From: Sabellastarte sp. h YS-2021
Taxonomy: Eukaryota > Annelida > Polychaeta > Sabellida > Sabellidae
Direction of reading: 5' to 3'
Assembly: GCA_964017235.1 (NCBI GenBank)
Contig: OZ024927.1
Span: forward strand, 55,495,293-55,559,292
Length of the DNA: 64,000 bases
Shown: positions 58,668-64,000 of the stretch, in pieces
Layout: each line of letters opens with the position of its first letter
Position numbering within the stretch: the stretch's first letter is position 1
The notes under the pieces: model-generated
Told to the model about the DNA's origin: nothing
The model's database searches: none
Seen by the model: the letters and a program-made list of their open reading frames with translations, nothing else
Made by a program: the position numbers and the translations under genes

Positions 58668-61600
58668 TGAAAATTTTAATTACTTAAATGTAGCTTTTAT
58701 AAGCTACAAGCTTACCATGTGGGACTGATTGCTGTTCTCGGATGGCCGCAAGGCATCATGGCCAACGTCTAAGAAAAATAGACATTTATAGTTGGCCGTA
58801 GCCTCAGGTTGTCATCTCGTGGTACACTGACATTCGTCTCCTTTTTCGCGTTGCAATGTTAAACCATACCCCCTCAGCTGTAATACAGCAGGGAGGCAGG
58901 GTGGGACTCTTCTCAGTCCCACATGGTAAGCTTGTAGCTTATAAAAGCTACATTTAAGTAATTAAAATTTTATTGCGCTGCAATAGCTTACCATGTGGGA
59001 CTGATTGCTGAATCCAACCACTCGGTGGAGGGATTACAGCTGAGACTGGAAGATATGTCAATTTTTCTTAGATTTTGAAGTAACATATTAGAATGAATGT
59101 TGGAAATACCAGTCTGAGTCCCGTTTACAGTGCCCCAATCCCGAAGACCGGGCCTGTCAATAGCCAAAAACCTGAATAGAATGGATGACAGTGCTAAAAC
59201 TGTCAAGATGTTTTGATTGTAGGAGAGAAGTGCAGACATGCTCACTTAAGGAGTGTAAGGGTCCTTAGGGACCATCCACGAGTGAAAAACCAGCCCACTG
59301 GTTGGAATTCTCATAAATTTTTGCCACCGAACATGAGATTAATGACAACCTTGATAAGTCCTTAATACATGTTATACTTGATAAACTAAAAATACAAAAT
59401 GACCTTACCCGTAACATCTTGAAAGGTAAACCTATACCTAGATCCTGGGATTAGACTCCTGAAGACTTGGCTGCAGCGGATGTGCCCTCCCCCCTTTCTT
59501 TCTTTCCGAGGACGACTGGTCTGAGGGGAAGGGTCTAGGACTTGTTGTGCTGCCACCACTGGTCCCAGAAACATATTGTTGTTGTTGTCTGACCAAGTAA
59601 GGTCTTTTAGGTAAAAATTTGTAAATGTGTTGTGAGTTTTCCAGTGACAGGCTTGCATGATTTGGTCCACCGATACCCCACCGTAAAAAGGTCTTAGAGG
59701 CCGCGAAGGCCCTAATGTCATGCCCTTTAATTCTTGGACCAAGTCCAAGGCTTGTTGGTCTGCTTGTTTATAACAAAGTAGAATGGTTTGTTTCAACCAA
59801 GAAGAAAGAGTAGCGGGCCAGATGTCTGAGGTTTGTCCTGTCTTGAAGGAGATGAAAGGGAGGGATCGAGACCCTCTCAGGTCTTTGGTTCGGTCCAAAT
59901 AGTACCTCAGGGCCCACACGGGACACAAGGTCCTGTATTCTTTGAATTGTCTGTCTACAATGGTAGTTAGAGCAGGAATAGTCACCGGAGACACACTTTG
60001 TGAACCTTCTCTTGCTAGTTGGTTTTTGGCTATAAAATCAGAAGAAGGGAACAAGGCAACCTTTTCCCATTGGCCTAGATTAGATACTTGTTTGCAACCC
60101 AGGCATGGATTCCGCTGTGGTGCTTGCCGGAGGCCAAAGCTAGCAAGAAAGCAGTTTTGGAAGTAAGATGTTTGAGGTCTGTGTTTTCATAGGCTCAAAG
60201 GGTGCTTTTGTGAGCTCATTGAGAACAACAGAAAGGTTCCATTTTGGAAGATTCCTGGAACTTTTGGGACGATCCCTGTGAAAACTGGAGAGTAACCTGT
60301 GAAGGTCTGATCTTTGTGCCATATGGTGGCCCACTGGGCCCGTGTCAACAATGGCCGTCCTGTAACCATTGATGGTTGAGGGGCGCCTGTTTAGATCTTT
60401 GTACAGGTATATGAAAAAATCTGAGATTTGTTTCACAGATGGAGTGGAGAAATCCACCAAATTTTCTCTGGACCATTTCTCAAATAGAGTCCACTTTGAC
60501 TTGTAGATGGTCCTTGTTGATGACCTCTGAGGGGCAGCAATTCTCATTGCCACCTCTACAAAGAAGCCTTGTTCTTGGAGCTGTCCACTCCTAGACACCA
60601 AGCATGGAGGTTGAGATGTTGCAGATTGCTGTGGAACACATGATTGTGGGACTGCTTGAGAAGAGTTGTTGACACCGGGAGTTGCAGTGGGATCTCTGTT
60701 GAGAGCTGCACTAGGTCCCAAAACCATGGCATCCCTGGCCAGCCTGGGGCTATTACGATGATCAGGCAGTGGTATTGCCTGATTTTTGGTCACCCTGTGA
60801 AGGAGAGCCGTCGGAGGGTAAGCATAGGCAGTGAGACCCGTCTAGTTTATGTTCAGAGCATCTATGTCCCAAGCATTTGGGTCTGGGACAGGAGATACAT
60901 ACAGTGGAAGTTTGTGGTTCAGATGAGTGGCAAATAAGTCTACATGAGGTGTGAACCACATTTGGCAGATCTGTTTGAACACCTGCGGATGCAGTGACCA
61001 TTCTGTTGACTGCACTTGGTTCGACCTGGACAGAAGGTCGGCCATCACATTCAGGCACCCTGGAATGTGTCTGGCTTTCAATGTTATGTGATAGTGATGG
61101 CACCAGGTCATGATCTTCCACAGGAGAGCACACATCTCTGCTGAGTGAGTTCCTCCTTGTTTGTTTATGTAGGCTACCACTGTTGAGTTGTCCGTAGCAA
61201 CTAGCACTGTTTGGTTCTGGCACTGGTCCTTGAAGCTTCGAAGGGCCAGGGAGACCGCCTTCAATTCTAGGCCTTTTTTCCTGGTCTGACCAGACCCTTT
61301 GTAGAACTTTGATCTAAGTGAGCGCCCCACCTTCGTTTGAGGCGTCTGTAAAGAGTTGGATACTGTGGTCTTTGGGATGAAGGTCTGCACCTTTCATCAC
61401 GTTTGAGGGATTTTACCACCAGTCTAAGTGTGCTGCAATGGCTTCTGTCCAAGGAAGGAGGCTGTCCAGCGACTGAGGATATCTCCAGTGCTCCTTGAGA
61501 TGAAACTGAAAGGGCCTCATGTGAAGGCGTCCCTCCGGGACCATTTCTCTGTTGAGGCAAGCAACCCAATTAGCGACATCAAACATCTTGCAGTCAAAAC

Positions 61601-64000
61601 ACATTTTTACTTGAGTCTTAGGATCAAATCCTGAAGTTGAGCCATCTCTGTTGAGTGGGTTTTACAAGGGCTGAATTTAGATGGTATTCGTAGCCCACGA
61701 ACGAAAACACCTGAGTAGGTTTCAGTTCTGATTTTTCGTGATTTATGATCCACTCCAAAGACTGGGTTAGGTCTACCACTGCCTGAGTGTTCACTTGGGC
61801 TTCCTCCTGAGACTGGGACCTGATCAGCCAGTCGTCCAGGTATTGGTGAAGCCAGAGTCCTCTGGAGAGGGCCATTAGCTTCACTTCCTTTACAATCATC
61901 GTAAAGACCTGGGGGGCTGTGGCTAGACCGAAAGGAAGGGAGGTGAAGTGGAACACCTGTGACCTGTGGCAAAACCTTAGGTATTTCCTTGAGTTTGGGT
62001 GGATGGGGTGTGAAGGTAAGCATGCGATAGGTCTATCGACAATACCCATTCCCCTGGAGTCAGGGAGGTCCTGATGGACTCTGGAGTTTCCATTTAGAAT
62101 TTTTCTAGGTGTAGAAAAGAGTTGAGCCTGCTTAAGTCTATTACTGGCCTGGCTTGGGGATTAGAAACAGGCAACTAAAACCCGAGAGATTTTACATTTT
62201 CCAACCTTTCTATTGTGTTCTTTGACAGAAGAGACTGGATACAAGTGGCCAGAGCTTGGTCTTTTGAAGGGCCTTGTATTCTGACTGAATCAGAGGGAAT
62301 CTGACCGGACTTGGATTTGAAAAGAATGACAGGATTTGTTTGCCAGTCTTTTCTGAAAGAACGGAGGCGACCTCCTACTGGTGGACTGAGGGAGGCTTTG
62401 GAGGAGTCATTGGGGGTTTTCATGCCCTCATCCCCTGGAGTGGGGTTGAAAACGACCTTGGAGCCTCTGCTACTCGATTTCCCCCATACCTGGGGAAATG
62501 ACCCCCATTGGGCTGGTTCTTGTAGCTGCCTCTAGATTATTGGGAATGGGAAAGGGCTGATTAATAGGGCCTAAACCCCAAGTGTTATTACAGGTGCCTT
62601 GATGAGGAACTCCTGTCCCTCCTAAACTAGTTGTGAATGGCGAACTTTAAGATCTAAAGATCCAGTATCTCACCTGAATTCAGCATACCCCTTCTGACTA
62701 CTTATATGCACCATGAAATTGAGTTTGACCTGTCTGGTAGTAGCCTTGCTACTGTCTTAACAGATATCCACAACCAGGTTGTATTCAGAAGAACCTAGTG
62801 AAGAGCAGCCTGAAGCTCAACTCTTGATGGCCAGAAGTGGGAGGGGGGCTTACCCAAAGAGGCCCCTAGGGAGATACAGATTTGAAAACTTGTAATTTGT
62901 CTTCAAAACAAGGTTGTTCTATTTTAAGGGAAAGTAACAGCCTAAGTTCCTGTTGGCCTGGTAAATCATTCAGAGTAAATCATTCAAAGTCCAGACTGTG
63001 GAGGATCTAGGCATAAATTCCCTGGGGACAGGGAGATTCAAAAACTGCCTAAGTTTCAATGTCCTCAGAAAATGGTTAGGGTTAAGTCACGCAACCTACT
63101 TCCCTAAAAATACAGAGTCAGGACTGAATGAAGGACCTTGTTTAGAAGAAGTCCTCTTGGGCTTGAGGACTTGGACTTGCACCGAAGCCTCCAATAAGTG
63201 ATATTTTCTGCCAGGCTTGTGAACTATTAGTCCAAGTGTGTGTCAGGATTGTTCAGAGTTCTGATCTGGAACCATCATCCGAACATCAGATTTAAGATCC
63301 GATCATCCAAGGATCAGATCTAGATACAATCATCCGAGCATCGGATTTTAGATTAGATCATCCGAGCATTGGAACTTAGTGTAAACATCCGATCATCCGA
63401 GCATAGGATGGTAGAAGCAGACATCCGATCATCGGATCTTAGATCTGAGCATCGGATCTAGATGCAATGAAAATCCGAGTATCAAATCATACTCTGGTGG
63501 ATAGAAATTGGGAATAATGCATCCGATTCTCGGGTGAATTAAAAACTCGGATGAACTAAGATCGGATCTGGCTTCAGATTCAAGCAGGGATCTGATCCAC
63601 CCTGGCTAGAAAGAAGTTGGATATTATAATGTCCATGTAAGCTTTCCTTAAACGGTTCTTTGAAAAGAACTACACAACTGGATTTACGTATGTAAATCAA
63701 GAGTGACACAAGGTCATCTGCCCCACCTGCCTCACTGCAGGTAGGGCTAGTTGTGAGATAAGGAAAGCAATAATTACACAGAATTTTTATTAAATAACAT
63801 AGAATCTAAAAAGCAAAGTATAATATTTCTTATATTATAAAATTGGATGAATTAAAATAATGCCAAACCAAGGTTACCTTAGTTTGAAGAAACACGTACT
63901 GTCTAGACGATTTGAGGAAGGATTCTATTCCTGTTTATTTAAGTATTAACATTTTAAATGGTCAATAATACAGGAAAGAAGGGATAAAATATTTTATTTC
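58668..64000 (-). mobile_element. DIRS-type retroelement fossil, copy D4 (broken; right end not seen)
   Basis: Starts directly at the end of D3 with the same left terminus (ccatgtgggactgattgctg at 58713), internal complementary region about 58915-59010, tyrosine recombinase about 60790-59390, RNase H about 61390-60850, RT about 62050-61600 and a decayed gag-like region about 62420-63720. The RT peptide shows VFHFTSLPFGLATAPQVFT and LHQYLDDWLI, including the YLDD-type catalytic block of DIRS RT. It has many breaks, most in the gag-like part. It contains the cggat word expansion at 63260-63600. The terminal repeat on the right may lie beyond the window. Confidence 0.85.
63260..63600 (+). repeat. 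atccgagcatcggat word expansion inside DIRS D4
   Basis: At least twelve degenerate copies of catccgatcatcggat-like words at irregular 15-35 bp spacing. A weaker version (gcatccgagtgctcggatgc at about 57602, plus gatctgagtg words near 57490) stands at the same place in D3. In D3 it encodes part of the Ser/Asp-rich gag-like stretch. Confidence 0.75.

Overview
This is nuclear DNA from an AT-rich, intron-containing animal. The gene content is one complete split housekeeping gene plus one isolated exon-like piece. The rest is dispersed and tandem repeats. The mix of DIRS-type tyrosine-recombinase retroelements, tRNA-headed SINEs, L2/CR1-like and Tx1/L1-like LINE scraps, and AGGTCA-rich arrays fits a lophotrochozoan, most likely a mollusc such as a bivalve. 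The phylum call is an inference. Nothing in the window is bacterial.

3.1-22.7 kb, minus strand: a full RAD6-type ubiquitin-conjugating enzyme gene (UBE2A/B orthologue). Four shared exons lie at 22654-22697, 14812-14892, 6098-6213 and 5790-5878. They can splice to either of two terminal exons. The near one (5211-5381) gives 166 residues with a 14-residue acidic tail. The far one (3098-3226) gives 152 residues, the usual animal length. A TCTCGCGAGA palindrome lies about 90 bp upstream of the ATG. Intron 2 (6.2-14.8 kb) holds a DIRS fossil inserted into an older AGGTCA-array repeat. Intron 1 (14.9-22.7 kb) is filled with 155-bp, 142-bp and 133-bp tandem arrays.

22.7-37.3 kb: a near-perfect hairpin upstream of the gene, then a 4.2-kb terminal-inverted-repeat element with a second such element nested inside it, three SINEs, a second AGGTCA-array element, an AAATGTTT-word element, a likely SWIM zinc-finger exon (34019-34221), and two LINE fragments.

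37.3-64 kb: three related DIRS elements (37304-45620, 52031-58667 and 58668 to the window end) and a remnant of another DIRS family (46090-47046), all read on the minus strand and all broken. Other repeats have inserted into them: two TIR elements and a 2.2-kb block in the first, and a LINE fragment and a SINE with a 13-bp target duplication in the second. Between them are AGGTCA units, a Tx1-like LINE endonuclease fragment, another 155-bp array element and a small TIR element.

Two observations stand out. First, UBE2A has two intact alternative C-terminal exons. Second, at least five non-coding elements have arms made of repeated short palindromic words. The word differs from element to element, while several share CCCAG/CTGGG ends, an apparent 2-bp target duplication and a common subterminal motif.
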